Shown: positions 12,011 to 23,814, counted from the stretch's first letter. The stretch is DNA of 64,000 nucleotides from Halichoerus grypus (GCF_964656455.1 NC_135726.1:24811168-24875167), one strand, 5' to 3'. Notes: generated by a model from the letters alone, not told the origin. Program-made: numbers and translations.

Positions 12011-12950
12011 AGCTTGAGAAACCTACATCTTCCCCCGCCCCCCCGTAAATTATATTTGAGCAAAATGACAAATATCTTAACATTCTCAATGAGATGAATT
12101 GGTCATTTTCTGAAAGAAAATGTTAAGCTCAGAAAACTTTCCTCCTGTGATTAAATGTAGCACAGATTCTATTTTACACCAATTCATTCAAAGACATTTT
12201 TAAAAGCGGCTGTCAGGTAAGCTATGCATCTTTTTTTCTTCCTCTACACAGTACATGATACAAGCATTCCTCTGGTCTATCATTTGCAACTATTATATCT
12301 CTAGAAAAGCATTCATTTTAAATGGATGATTTGTTGCTAATTTTTGGCTTCCTACATACACAGGCAAAGGATCTGAGAGAGAAGACAAGTGGATAAAACA
12401 AAACAACAGCCCAGTTTTCTCCATCCAGAGTGGCATAAAGTCTTTCAAAAACTAGCAAATTCACCAGAGGCATAATAATATTTAATATATTCCTGACACA
12501 AATGTTTTGGTTTTTTTTTGAAAAGAAGACAATTGGAAGAAAATAAAACAAGAGCAAAAAGAAATTTCACTTAAAAAATACCACGTTTTCTTATCATGTT
12601 AAGCCAATTCCCTAAAAATTCTCCATCTTTATCAACCATTTATTCAAGTCATTCCTTTATTCATTTGGTGTGTGCATTTATTGAACTTGGGGTGCAGAAG
12701 GAACACTGGGAATTGGAGAAAGTGTACAAGGTCATTGAAATATATCTCTAGACCGATGGTCTTTAGATAGTATGCTAACTCAAACTGAACCAAAACAAAA
12801 AAACTGCACAGAAATGTTACATGATTTAAATTATGGCTCCATCACCCATTAACTGATGACCTTAAGAAGGTACTTTATCACACAACTTCACATGCAGAAG
12901 CCATTTACGTTATTTAAGCAAATACAGGGCCAAGCATATTTTAAAATATA
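12011..12950. other. Single-copy sequence with weak old repeats
   Basis: No gene recognised. Near 12635-12745 an L2-like 3' end and near 12815-12900 a MIR-like stretch (ctccatcacccattaactg, ccttaagaaggtac) can be argued but are highly diverged. Confidence 0.4.
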
Positions 12951-14093
12951 ATTATAAAGGTAAACTACAAGACAAAGAAAACCCAGAAAAAGCAAAGAAA
13001 ACAAAACATAGTAAAAAATTTTTTAAAACCGAAAACAAAAATCAAATATAATGAAACCCAGACAGATTTGTCATGTCAACTAATATAAAAAGGATGAGAA
13101 TAACTTTGAAAAAATTCAGGTTGGACACAATGGACAAACAAAACCAGAAAAATTCAGGGGAAAAAAGCAAACAAAAAGAAAGTAGGGCTCTTGACAAGGT
13201 AGAATTCAGACAGAAAAAACAAGTGAATAAACTAGGCTAAGAAAGACAATTTATACTGGTAAGATTGCAATTCGGAAGAACATATAGCAGTTATGAATAT
13301 GCATGAGCCCAATGATGGTGCATCAGTGGTGATAAAGCAAAAACTGTAAAAGATACCAGAGGGAAATATACAGAAATACACTACAAGCAGGAAGCTTTAA
13401 TTCACAGATCTCCAACTACAGGATGTCAAGTGCATAAAAACTAATTTAAAAAGAACACAACATAAGATTTAACTAATATGCATTAAATTGCCTTCCCTGA
13501 AAATAAAGAATATACTTTCTTTTCCTATGCTTATGGAATGGTCACAAAATTGAACATTATGCCACAAAGAAATCATCACTCGATTCCAGAAATACAGAAA
13601 TAAACAGTATTCTCTAATTAAATGCAAAAAACTAAAATAACAACAAAACCAGAAAAATAAATCATCCCTACCACCTAGAAAGAGAAAATTTATATTAAGA
13701 AACTCTTAAGTTAGTAAGAATATAAATCAAAAACAGTAAAACAGTTACATTATAATGTTAATTATAGTCATTAATATCAAGCCTGAAGATACAGCTAATC
13801 ACATTCTCAGAGGAAGATTTGTAGCCTTGAATTTATATATCAATATTAGCAAAGACTTTTTTTTACATGAATTGGGCAGGAAAAGAGAGCTAACCTAAAT
13901 AACCTTATTGAAAAAAGTGCTTTGACTGGATACTGTAAGGCTACGATAAAAAAAACAACTGTATATAAACATTGTATTCCACTTGGTAAATTTGTTTCTC
14001 ACAGGAGTATGCATGGATTAGTAATTCTGAAACTACTTTATATGTATACTAGAATTGATTCATGAATTCAAAACTGATATACTGACATACATT

Positions 14094-14225
14094 CATATAT
14101 ATATATATATGTATATGTACATTCATATTGATGTTGCCATACACACATACATATATAACTATATACATATATAACTATATATATAACTGTATATATATAT
14201 ACAGTTAAATATATATATAGCTCAC
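14094..14225. repeat. AT-rich (TA)n/(CATA)n tract with palindrome
   Basis: Runs of TA, TATG and CATA dinucleotides. 14184-14207 is a perfect 24-bp palindrome, and 14176-14215 is symmetric over 40 bp with one mismatched pair (14183/14208). It could extrude as a cruciform. Confidence 0.9.
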
Positions 14226-14239
14226 TATATACAAAACTA

Positions 14240-14738
14240 TAAAAAATTTCCTATTGCTGCTGTAAGAAATCACCACAGGCTTAGTAACTTAACAAGCACA
14301 AGTTTATTCTTATAGTTCTGGAAGTCAGAAGTCTGAAAGGTCTCACTGGGCTAAAAGCTAGGTGTCAGCAGGGATACATTCCTTCTGGAGGCCCTTGGAG
14401 GCAATCTATTTCCTTGCCTTTCCCAGCGTCAGAAGCCACCTGCATTTCTTGGTATACATCCCTTCCTCCATCTTCAAAGCCACCACCATAGATCCTCGCA
14501 TCTCTCTCTGACTCCTACATCTTTTGCCTCCATCTTCCCCTTTAAAGGACACTGTGATTATAATGAGCACACCTTGATAAACCGGGATAACCTTCTTATT
14601 TTAATGTTAAGTGATTAGCAGCCTTCATTGGATCTACAACCTTAATTTTCTCCCTTGCTACCAGGTATCCTAATATATTCGCAGGTTCCAGAAATTAGAA
14701 CATAGATATTGTTGGGGGCCACAAGTCTGCCTATCACC
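14240..14738. mobile_element. Probable solo LTR of an old ERVL-type element (MLT2-like)
   Basis: A non-coding block inside the old L1. It contains cctattgctgctgtaag, tagttctggaagtcagaagt, ggtctcactgggctaaaagc, catcccttcctccatcttca, ggttccagaaattagaac and ends gggggccacaagtctgcc. I match these words to an ERVL-class LTR family, MLT2 being the best fit from memory. No internal retroviral sequence is seen on either side, so it is a solo LTR at most. Confidence 0.55.
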
Positions 14739-15758
14739 AAACCCAAAATCTTTTGCAAGACAATTCTACCAAAGTTTTAAAGAACAAACAACTCAAATGC
14801 TTTTTGAACTGCTTCAGAGCATAAAAAGGACTAAAATTTAATTATTTCTTTTAATCAAGCATAAATAAAATTGATACTTAATTGATACTTAATAATTGCA
14901 AACAAATCTCATTTCTGATCAAAACTAACATCTTAAATAAAATATTAGCAATTAGAATATAGTAGCACATCAAAAGAATAATACATCATGACCAAGTGTT
15001 GCTTATCTTCTTAGACAAAGAAAAGGTATTTACTACAGTTCAACAGCTATTTTTTATTTTTAAAACCTTTCAAATATTAATATTGTTGTGACAAAATGTA
15101 TATTAACCCAAAGGACAACATTATACTTAGTGGAGAAAAAAAGAATAAAGCATATGAAATATAAAATTGGAGAGGAGGAGGAAGTAAAGTTCTCTTCTGG
15201 TTTTGCATCTGAAGAACTCAAAAGAATCAACTAAAAACCACTGAAACAATGTAAAATTTAGCAAGGTAGAAATTTTGTATTTCAAATAATAGCTTTTCTA
15301 CAAGCAAAACAACCAGCTAAGAAACTTAGAATAAATACCTGAACTTACAAAATAAATAGAAAATCAGTGAAAATAAATTTAGCAAGAAATGTCTGTAAGA
15401 ACTATATGGTGGAAAATTTAGCATGTATGATAATTATATGTTTATTTAAAGTATTTAACTGTCAATTTTCTCTAAATTGTGACTACAATAAAATAGTAAA
15501 AATGTCTTTTATTTTTAAGTTAGCAATATGAGTTAAAATTCTTGTGGATCAACACCACAATGATGCCACTTCACACGCACTGGGATTGTTAGAACCTGAA
15601 AGTCAGAAAATAATAGTGTTGGTGAGGATATGGAGAAATCAGAAATCCTACTACTGGTAGGAAAATAAAATGGTGCAACCACTTAGTTTAATTATCTGGT
15701 GGTTCTTCAAATGATTAAAAAGAAAATTACTATAAATAAAATCTTAAAAAAATAAAAT

Positions 15759-15973
15759 GGGGCGCCTGGGGGTGGCTCAGTCAGTTAAGTGTCCAACTAG
15801 TGATTTCGGCTCAGGTCATGATCCCAGGTCCTAGGATCGAGACTTGCAGCAGGCTCCTTGCTCAGCAGGGAGCCTACTTCTCCCTCTGCCTGCTTTTTCC
15901 TCTGCCTGTCACTCCCTCTGCTTGTGCTCTCTCTCTCTCTCAAGTAAATAAATAAAATCTTAAAAAAAAAAAA
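15759..15973 (+). mobile_element. CAN-SINE with a tail-like sequence in front
   Basis: SINE head ggggcgcctggg with two extra G, then tttcggctcaggtcatgatc, CT-rich stretch and tail. The likely duplication is aaaattact (left near 15723, right near 15970). The 25 bases between the left copy and the SINE head read like another SINE tail (aataaaatcttaaaaa). Confidence 0.93.
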
Positions 15974-16286
15974 AATTACTAGCAATTCTGTTCCTAGCTA
16001 TATACCCAAGTGAAATGAAAACACCTATCCACAACAAAATACTTGCACATGAAAAACACTAGCAGCATTCATAATAGCCAAAAGGAGAAAACAAACTAAA
16101 TGTCCATCAAGTGATAAATGGATAAACTGTGGTATATCCATACAATGGGATATTCTTCAGTCATAAAAAGGACTGAAGTACTGATACATCCTACAACATG
16201 GATGCATATTGAAAATATTCACTAAGTGTAAAAAGCCCCAGTCAAACAAGACCACGTGTGATACGATTCCACTCATATGAAATGTT

Positions 16287-16501
16287 CAGAAGAGGACAAT
16301 CTATGGGTGGCTCAGTCATTAAGCATCTGCCTTCGGCTTGGGTCATGATCTCAGGGTCCTGGGATCGAGTCCTGCATCGGGCTCTCTGTTCAGCGGGGAG
16401 TCTGCTTCTCCCTCTGCCCCTCCCCCTGCTTGTGCTCTCTCTCTCTCTCTCTTTCTCTCTCTCTGTCAAATAAAAAAAAAATACAGAAGAGGAAAATCTA
16501 T
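16287..16501 (+). mobile_element. CAN-SINE, slightly 5'-truncated, 18-bp duplication
   Basis: The body at 16305-16483 starts at gggtggctcagtc, lacking the first bases of the head. Flanks cagaagaggacaatctat (16287-16304) and cagaagaggaaaatctat (16484-16501) differ at one base. Inserted in the 3' UTR of the old L1. The open frames 16242-16553 (-) and 16258-16574 (+) are its shadows. Confidence 0.96.
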
Positions 16502-17283
16502 AGAAACAGAAAGTAGATGGATGGTTGATAGGGAGGTGATAGCTAAAATGCACAGTGTTTCCTTTTTAAGGTGATGAAGGTATCCTAAAATTGACTGTGG
16601 TGATGGTCACATAATTCTGTGATTATAGTGAAAACCATTGAATCATATACTTTAAATGAGTAAGTAGTATGACATGTGAATTATATCTCAATAAAGCTGT
16701 TAAAAATTTTTATCAAAATGAATAAGCAAGCATGCCCAAGGGGAAAACCTTTAAAAAAAAAAACAATAAACATGAACTCAGTCCCTTAATACCAGCTCAT
16801 GAACAAAAGTACAGACAAATGGAACACAATACACAGAGCAAACTCAAACACAAAGATGGAAAAATCAAATCAGTGGGAAAATATGGACTATTCAAAAAAT
16901 CTGTTGAGACAGCTACTTAACTAGCTGGGTGGGGGGAGAGAAAAGTAAAACTGGATCCATATTGTATAATATACCAATGTAAATTGCCAAATACCAAAGA
17001 TTTCATTATAAAAATAAAATCATAAAAGCAATAAAACTTTGGATTCCAAATTAATTAATATCCCATAACAGAAAGCCTTTTCTAAATGTGGCTCACAGCA
17101 TAGAAACCATGAAAAAGATGGATCAGTTAAAACTTAAAATCTTCATGGAGAAATACATAAAATAAAATTTTTAAAACACACCATCAGAATGCAAGTGACA
17201 AACCAGGGATACTAATTATATATCACTAAACAGAAAAAAAAATAGCCCTAGAAACAATAAAAAGAAAAACAAATTGATTTTCA

Positions 17284-18043
17284 AAAATTGGGCAAAGACT
17301 ACACAAGAAAAAGCAAGTGTTGGTGAGGAAGTGGAGAAAAAGGAATCTTCATGCACTGTTGGTGGGAATGCAAACTGGTGCAGCCACTGTGGAAGACAAT
17401 GGGGAGGTTCCTCAAAAAATTAAAAACAGAATTACCCTATGATTCACTAATTCCACCTCTAGGTATCTACTCAAAGAATATAAAAATACTAATTCGAAAA
17501 GATGTATGCACCCCTATCTTCATTGCAGTATTATTTACAAGAGCCAAATTATGGAAGCAACCCAAGTGTCTGTCAATAGATGAATAAAGAAGAGTGTGTA
17601 CACACACACACACACGCACGCACGCACACACACAATGGAATATTAGTCATAAAAAAGAATGAACTCTTGCCATTTGCAAAAACATGGATAGATTTAGACA
17701 GTATAATGCTAAGTAACATAAGTCAGAGAAAGACAAACACCATATGATTTCACTCATAAGAAACAATAAAAAATGAACAAAGAAAAAAAGAGACAAACCA
17801 AAAAAAAGACTCAACTATAGAGAACAAATAGATGGTTACCAGAGGGGAGGTGGGTGGGGGATGGGTGAAATAGGTGAAGGGGAATAAGAGTACACTCATC
17901 ATAATGAGCACTAAGTAATGTGTAGAATTTATGAATCAGTGTACTATATACCTGAAACTAACATAACACTGTATGTTAACTATACTGGAATTAAAATGTA
18001 AAAATAAAAATAAAATTTAAAAAAATAATAAAATTGGGCAAAA
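17284..18043 (+). mobile_element. Younger carnivore L1 3' end inside the old L1
   Basis: The body at 17299-18029 runs from gttggtgaggaagtggagaa through ctgttggtgggaatgcaaac to the 3' end cactgtatgttaactatact and an A-rich tail. The frame 17351-17587 is an ORF2 C-terminal remnant ([20 protein letters not shown]). The sequence aaaattgggcaaa occurs on both sides (near 17284 and 18030), identifying the duplication. Confidence 0.92.
17598..17634. repeat. (CA)n/(CG CA)n microsatellite inside L1
   Basis: About 17 CA units interrupted by cgcacgcacg, at the place where L1 3' UTRs often read tgtgtatatat. Confidence 0.9.
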
Positions 18044-18473
18044 AGCATGAACAACCATGAACAAAAACTGAACATTTAATGAGCCCTTAATTATGAACGG
18101 ATGCTCACCTAACTGATGATAAAGAAAATTTTAAAACAGATTTGGATATTACATTTTCAGATTGGTAAATTTCTTAATGTTTGATAACACACATGTTAGC
18201 AATGCAGTTGGAAATAAACCTTCACAAATTTCTGAAAGGTTTACAACTTGACAAAATACCCAATGCATGAAATTTGGCAGTATCAAAATAAAAAAATTCC
18301 TTAACTTTTAACAATCAATTCTACTTCTTACACATGTTCTCTCGCATGTGAAATAAAGCATGCAACTAGTTATTCATTGTACGTTACTATAATAACAAAA
18401 TTTTAGAATTAACTCAATTGCCCATAAATGGGGGATAGATAAAATTGAGGTATTTTAATTGAGGTATAACACA

Positions 18474-18685
18474 GGGCTTTTCAATCTCAGCTTTATGAAC
18501 ATTCTGGATCAGATAATTCCTTAAAGAGGGAGGGGCTATCCTGTGCTTTATAAGATGTTCAGTGGTATTCCTGGTTCCTGCCTACTAGATGTAGGAGCAC
18601 CACTTACCCCAGTTACGACAGCCAAAAATGTCTCCAGACATTGCCAAATGTGCCAAGTGGGGAAAAATTTCTCTCTTTAATTCAG
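18474..18685 (-). mobile_element. MER5A-type non-autonomous hAT element
   Basis: Contains gccaaaaatgtctccagaca and ttgccaaatg, the most recognisable part of MER5A, preceded by ctatcctgtgctttataaga. The terminal repeat begins near cagggcttttcaa. No transposase. It interrupts the old L1. Confidence 0.78.
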
Positions 18686-18840
18686 ATACATGGATGTAAT
18701 GGAATACTCTGTGCATTGAGTTAGAAAGACCTATAATATATATTTTGTTAAGTGAAAAAAAACAAGCTACAGAAGAGTTATGTAATATGCTACCATGTTT
18801 CAGTAAAGGTCGGGAAAAGTAAATATTCATATTCATGCAC

Positions 18841-19530
18841 AGAAATGCTTTGGAAGAATTTAAAAACTGGTAATCTATTGTTGGAAGGTAAGTAGATGGA
18901 TGGCTAGATAGAGAGGGAGATATTTATTATTTTAATTGTTAAGACAGATTTAATTAACTATGGGAATGTTCAAATAATTAAACGCATTGACCAAAATTAA
19001 CAATTGCATTTGAGTCTTTTCCATTAGCTCTGTCTTAACAATAATCACATAAGTGTGCTGGACCTTGAATTCCCTCTGAAGCTACTGAGAATCCGTAAGT
19101 GGACTGAGATTTTCTTTTCCTATATGTTGATTTGGGCTTCTGAAACAACTGTATAGTCAGTCATGTTGTGATTCTTGAGAGGTGGAAAATTTTAGGAAGT
19201 GGGAATAATGTAGTTTGTTATTGTTTTGATATATTCCAGTTGAAAACCTGGGACCCTTCTGTAAAGACCTGTGGAGTGACAATCTTATCACGAACTGCTA
19301 AGTGAAAAGAGATATCCTCTTACAGAGGCACAGGATAGAAGCAATTTAGACCAGAGCAGTACTCAGGACCACCAGTGTCAGCCTGCCTGGCCAGGCCCTT
19401 CCTCCAGGCACCCTATGCCGATGCAGGCAGGGACACCTCTCTTCATATGTTGACGTGATTATCTATGGTCTGTTGGGTGGCTCCTGAATCAGGAAGCTTC
19501 AAAACCAATGGAGTTGAACACAGTCTCTTC
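18841..19530. other. Single-copy sequence, no gene seen
   Basis: A gata-like patch near 18890-18925, otherwise nothing recognised. No long frame. Confidence 0.55.
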
Positions 19531-19752
19531 CAAAGAGGTAACTTTGTTCTATTTCTTCCTTCCTTCCTTCCTTCCTTCCTTTCCTTCTTTCTCTCAGAGA
19601 GGGAGAGGGAGAGAGAATGTTGAGGAGGCTTCAAACCCAACATGGAGCTGGACGTGGGGCTCGATCCTACAACCATGAGATCATGACCTGATCAAGAGTC
19701 AGACGCTTAACCCACTGAGCCACCCAGGCACCCCCTCAAAGAGGTAACTTTG
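19531..19752 (-). mobile_element. CAN-SINE, minus strand, perfect 16-bp duplication
   Basis: The body at 19547-19736 begins with a TTCC-rich tract (expanded tail complement) and ends with actgagccacccaggcaccc. caaagaggtaactttg occurs at 19531-19546 and 19737-19752. The minus-strand frame 19443-19676 is a shadow. Confidence 0.96.
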
Positions 19753-19964
19753 AACCAAAGAAGCAACTCTGGATTCTACTTCCCAACCCCCATCCTAATT
19801 CTGTACCACCAATAACAACCTCCTATACCAGCTTATTCTGCAGAACTTGTGGACTAAGGGGAATGTAAAATTCCCTCCAGGAGATTTAAGTGACTCACAG
19901 AAATTTAGGAGAATTAACAGGTCATAACCACATGTTTAAGCAACACTTTTGTGCGAATTTTATT

Positions 19965-20080
19965 TAGCCTAAGTCCTTAATATCACAGATGAAGAAATTC
20001 AGTTGAAGAGAGGTTAAGCAACTTATCTAGGACCAAATAACTAGATAACCTGATGCCAAATCTGAGATGAATGCCTAAGC
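19965..20080 (-). repeat. MIR SINE remnant
   Basis: cacagatgaagaaattcagt, gaagagaggttaagcaactt and atctaggaccaaataactag match the reverse complement of the MIR core. Confidence 0.8.
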
Positions 20081-20215
20081 AAATATCTATTTGAAAAATC
20101 TGTACTTAGAGATTCCAAACTAGAACTTAAGGAGGCAGTTTTCAATTGGGGTAAAATGAAAATGGGGGGAAGAACTGAAACCAGAAGGAAGAGGGCATTC
20201 ATTAAGAAATAGCAT

Positions 20216-20375
20216 AAAGAAAGATCAGGGGCTCCTGGCTGGCTCAGTCAAAAGAGCAGGTGACTCTTGATATCAGGGTCATGAGTTCAAACCCCATGTT
20301 GAGTATAAAGATTGCTAAAGGTAAATAAATAAATAAACTTAGAAGAAAGAAAAGAAAGAAAGAAAAAAAGATCAG
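20216..20375 (+). mobile_element. Short-type CAN-SINE
   Basis: Body 20229-20363: ggctcctggctggctcagtc, gactcttgatatcagggtca, accccatgttgagtataaag and a GAAA-rich tail. The likely duplication is aaagatcag on both sides. Confidence 0.9.
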
Positions 20376-21940
20376 AGCATTGGAGCATGAACTGCAGGAA
20401 TGGCCACAGTTGAAGCAGGAGAGGAAGAGAAGACAATTTTTCCTTTTGCTTTACATTTCTTCTGACTCCAAGTATAGTGTAGTGTAATTTCATGAAGAAA
20501 GAAAGGGAGGGACAATGCTATAAATGGAATAGAGCTTATTTCTCAGCTATCCAAGGATGTCTCTTAGATGTCTACTTTGATCCAGTAACTTCAGCATTCC
20601 CCAATGCTTTTTATATGGGCATGGTTTCTGTGGAATAAGAATTGAAATCTCTGTCTCAGATTAACTTTGTTAAACTCAATATTTACAAAGTCTATAAGCT
20701 CTGAGAAGCCTTAAGTAGAGCAACCTGCTAATAGACTATTTCCCCCACTCTTTTAGATTCACTCATCTATTTGACCACAACCTCCTTGTGTCTAGCAGAG
20801 TATCTCTTCTAAATAGAAATGTATGGGAAAACCTTGGGCAACATGGTTCCAGCTCTCTTACCATGTCCATGAAAACATTAGGAGTCTTGGAGCTGACACA
20901 TATTGTGAAAGTATCCCCATGGTGGATACTCCCTCTATCCATTCTCCATCCTTCCCTGCTCTGTGTCTGAAGGATCTCACTGCGAGGACTGCATCACCAG
21001 GGACTCCTCACCTCCTGGCTTCTACAATGAGTCCACCAACAGCAGGTACCCTCCAAAAGAGTCAAAAGTAACAGGAAAGAGAATATAAAGCATTTGTTCC
21101 TCACTTCCGCCCTGCATCAGCATTGAATCTCTGGCAGTGGGTAAGATACTCCACAAAATCTCCCTCTCCTGAACAGCCCTGTGGCTACCACAATTCCAGC
21201 TCTCACTGGTCATCATTTTCTCCCCATCTCCTTCCTGTCCGTTGAGCTTCCTGGTATTACTAGTGTCTGAATTCCTCAATATTCTCTGTCCCCTTAGTAT
21301 CTCTACCTTTGAACCAACTGGGAAGAATTCTGCTTTTGTCTGAAACCCCGAATACTAAAAGTAGTATTTCTTTCTACAATGTTCAAATATGTATAGCCAA
21401 AAGAAAAAAAAAAATCCCTGAAGAACATTTATCCTTCCTGTACTTTTCATCTTAAATATACACAAAACTATCATAAATCTAGTATTAAAATATCAATACT
21501 ATATGTGAACAAAGCCATATACTTTTTGGACAAATAGTGATTTCGTTTTATAGAACAAATTGCAAACTGCTTTAAGAAAGAGCATTTTTTGCTCTTTTTG
21601 TATCTGTATTTTTTATGTAATAGAGCTTAGTAAAAAACTTGACATGATTGTTGACTATTTTCTAAAGGACACACGTTGAAATAGCATTTGCTTTTAATCA
21701 ATATTACAAATGCTTGCTGAAGGGAGACTCAGCTTTTGCATAAAGTTCTTCCGTCATTTTGTCAACAGTATTTAAAAGTTCCTGCAGCTGAAAAGTATCA
21801 TGAAATGCTAGAAACGAGGGAGAGGAAGGCCACTTGTAAGCTAATAAGGCAGCTTATTAATAAGGACAGTTTTCCAGCATGTGATTATCCTGCTCAGCTT
21901 TTCAGGATTCGTTTGTTTTTTTCCAGGTGTTAGAAACTTT
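20376..21940. other. Mostly single-copy sequence, possible old repeat at 20930-21330
   Basis: The part around 20980-21330 (gagtccaccaacagcaggta, ccctgtggctaccacaattc) resembles an old mammalian interspersed repeat I cannot name. 21540-21935 is repeat-free. Overlapping frames at 20788-21071 and 21736-21933 have no recognised product. Confidence 0.4.
21577..21597. other. Hairpin with 8-bp stem
   Basis: aaagagca and tgctcttt are exact complements around a five-T loop, followed by more T. In a nuclear genome this need not mean termination, though a Pol III transcript reading through would meet a T run here. Confidence 0.5.
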
Positions 21941-21941
21941 T

Positions 21942-22035
21942 TTAAAGTTTTTATTTTAATTCCAGGTAGTTAATATACGGTGTTATATTAGTTTCAGGTG
22001 TACAATATAGTGATTCAACAGCTCCATGCATCACT
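21942..22035 (-). mobile_element. Very short carnivore L1 3' end
   Basis: Reverse complement of the last ~90 bases of a carnivore L1: gtttttattttaattccagg, gtttcaggtgtacaatatag, tgattcaac. Extremely 5'-truncated. Confidence 0.85.
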
Positions 22036-22690
22036 CAGTTGCAGGTCAGTTTTAAATGGCTTAGAGCAGCTAGGGTCTGCTAAAATTCCCAGGTGTTTCC
22101 AGTATACACATTCTTTGTTGGATATTTCCCTTGAAATTATGCATTAGTCCTCAATGACACATTAGGGCCATTTGTTATTATTTCCTTTCTGTGTATACAT
22201 TTTGCATGTGTGTTCAGGAGGCATTAATGAAAACATAATGTCACCATCCACGTTCCACAGAACTCAGAATTGTGGTGTGCCCTCTCTACACAAGGCATCT
22301 TGCATGGATTTTTTTTTTCCTGCATTCTCACTTACTCATAGAAAAACAAAGCCCTTCAGTTATCATTGAGCATACATCTCTGGTCCTGCCCTCACTTTTT
22401 ACTAGTACCTCTTCAGGTAGGCAGCTTCCTTTCACAAAACAGGATTTGGTAGAAAATGATACTATAAGAAAGTTACACATTCAAGAATTCATAAGCAGCA
22501 GTGTTTTATCTACAGTGTGGCTAGTTTTTAAAATATAAATTAAAGACTATTTTAAAAATGAGCTAGCACTAAAACTAATGAACATTTGTAGAATTAACAG
22601 GTTTTGGGGAAATCTCCCACAATAGCTTGAGAGTATTACGATCAGGAGCTAGATAAGTAGTATAATATATGGAACATATATATAGAGAGA
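22036..22690. other. Single-copy sequence, no gene seen
   Basis: The overlapping frames 22172-22369 and 22272-22538 (+) match nothing I recognise and are likely chance. Confidence 0.5.
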
Positions 22691-22691
22691 A

Positions 22692-22699
22692 AGATAGAT

Positions 22700-22751
<52 letters not shown>

Positions 22752-22752
22752 T
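22692..22752. repeat. (GATA)n microsatellite
   Basis: About 13 uninterrupted GATA units from 22700, preceded by a diverged flank. Long pure tetranucleotide runs are usually polymorphic in length. Confidence 0.97.
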
Positions 22753-23084
22753 AATAGACAAGTTACTAGTTGTAGTAGAAAAACACACTAGGCTTCTCCT
22801 AATACTCACCTCATTGAAAACCTGGGTTTGATTCTGGGATGAGTCTGATGTGAAATTCTTTCAGGCACAAAGAACTATCTCCTCCCTGCTGCCTTGGCGT
22901 TAGGCTTAAACTCTTGTGAAGCTCACCATGCTGTGTTGCAATTATATATTCACAGTGTTTACTGTGTATACTGAGCTCTAGAAGCCCATTCTGTCATCTG
23001 GGTGCTAGGCCTAAAGAACACAAAGATGACTGTTGGTGACACAGGGTATATGAAAGTGAGTGCTGTAGGGTGGTTGCAAAGTCA

Positions 23085-23215
23085 TTGTTAACTCCATTTT
23101 ACAGATAAACAAACTAGGGTTTTCAACAGATTAGCAAGTTGCGCACACACACACACACACACAAATCACACAACTAGTAAAAAGCAAGCCAAGATTAAGA
23201 GCCCAAGGTCATATG
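23085..23215 (-). repeat. MIR remnant containing a CA microsatellite
   Basis: ctccattttacagataaaca, ttagcaagttg and then, after the (CA)n tract at 23142-23163, aatcacacaactagtaaaaa. These are consecutive parts of the MIR reverse complement, so the CA run grew inside the MIR. Confidence 0.75.
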
Positions 23216-23261
23216 CGCAATTTTTGTGGTCTATGGGACCATTTAAAAAATAGTGTTTTAT

Positions 23262-23468
23262 GGGGCGCCTGGGTGGCTCAGTCAGTTAAGCATCTGTCTT
23301 CGGCTCAGGTCATGATCCCAAGGTCCTGGGATCGAGCCCTGCATCAGGCTACCCACTCAGCGGGCAGTCTGCTTCTCCCTCTACCCCTCCCTTTCCCCCT
23401 GCTCATGCTCTCGCGCTCTCTCTCTCAAATAAATAAATAAAAAATTTTAAAATAAAGTAATAAATAAA
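23262..23468 (+). mobile_element. CAN-SINE, plus strand
   Basis: Full head ggggcgcctgggtggctcag, then cttcggctcaggtcatgatc, gatcgagccctgcatcagg, CT-rich stretch, and a tail with several A-rich blocks. Flanking duplication is degenerate. The frame 23213-23440 is read-through of the SINE. Confidence 0.94.
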
Positions 23469-23534
23469 AAGCATTGTATATGTGTTAAGATCACTTCCTC
23501 ATGTTCTTTCTCTTCCACTTCTTCATTATTATAT

Positions 23535-23725
23535 TAGGCAATTAATGTTGTTGAAGGAAAGAATGCATGAATAAATAGGTGAATGACTGAGAGGCTTACC
23601 CAAGGCCACATAACATCCCTGAACCCATTTCTTCATCCATCAAATGGAACCGACTACTCCCTCATTGTCGAGCTTGTGGGACTAATTTAACATTGAGTTA
23701 CATGATAATACCTGGTGTGCATGTA
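23535..23725 (+). repeat. L2 tail followed by MIR-like remnant
   Basis: aatgttgttgaaggaaagaa, tgcatgaataaatagg resembles the L2 3' end. 23610-23725 (ccatttcttcatccatcaaa, tggaaccgactactccctca) resembles MIR in sense orientation. Both are diverged. Confidence 0.5.
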
Positions 23726-23814
23726 TGTGTAATATATATTAATATACAGTTTACCAAAATATATCTCATATTATTTGATGGAAAGAATATAACTATCTCC
23801 CAAATTGAGGTTGG

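Larger units (their letters stand above)
12950..16710 (+). mobile_element. Old plus-strand L1, heavily interrupted
   Basis: Ancient L1 with ORF2-derived and 3' UTR pieces in the correct order. The endonuclease-side part has cattatgccacaaagaaatc near 13555. The RT region has cttaaataaaatattagcaa and agcacatcaaaagaataata near 14930-14990. The 3' UTR has gttggtgaggatatggagaa, ctagctatatacccaagtg, gtggtatatccatacaatgg and finally atctcaataaagctgttaaa. It is broken by an AT-rich tract, a probable LTR (14240-14738) and two SINEs. Frames are full of stops. The 5' boundary is uncertain, and the first kilobase could belong to HAL1 or a separate L1. Confidence 0.72.
16760..18840 (+). mobile_element. 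Second old plus-strand L1, with later insertions
   Basis: L1 ORF2 C-terminal and 3' UTR-like sequence: tcagtgggaaaatatggact near 16872, then attgggcaaa, and beyond the younger L1 the stretches ttacattttcagattggtaa, aattgcccataaatgggg, tggaatactctgtgcattg and ttttgttaagtgaaaaaaa. Interrupted by the younger L1 at 17299-18029 and MER5A at 18474-18685. No usable reading frame. Confidence 0.62.

Noticed and set aside
14240..14738. Provirus with coding potential
   Set aside because: Only an LTR-like block is present, flanked by old L1 on both sides. No internal retroviral sequence or open frame belongs to it.
22692..22752. Regular repeats as a CRISPR array
   Set aside because: Four-base units without spacers. 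The host is a mammal. No array-like repeat and spacer pattern was found anywhere.
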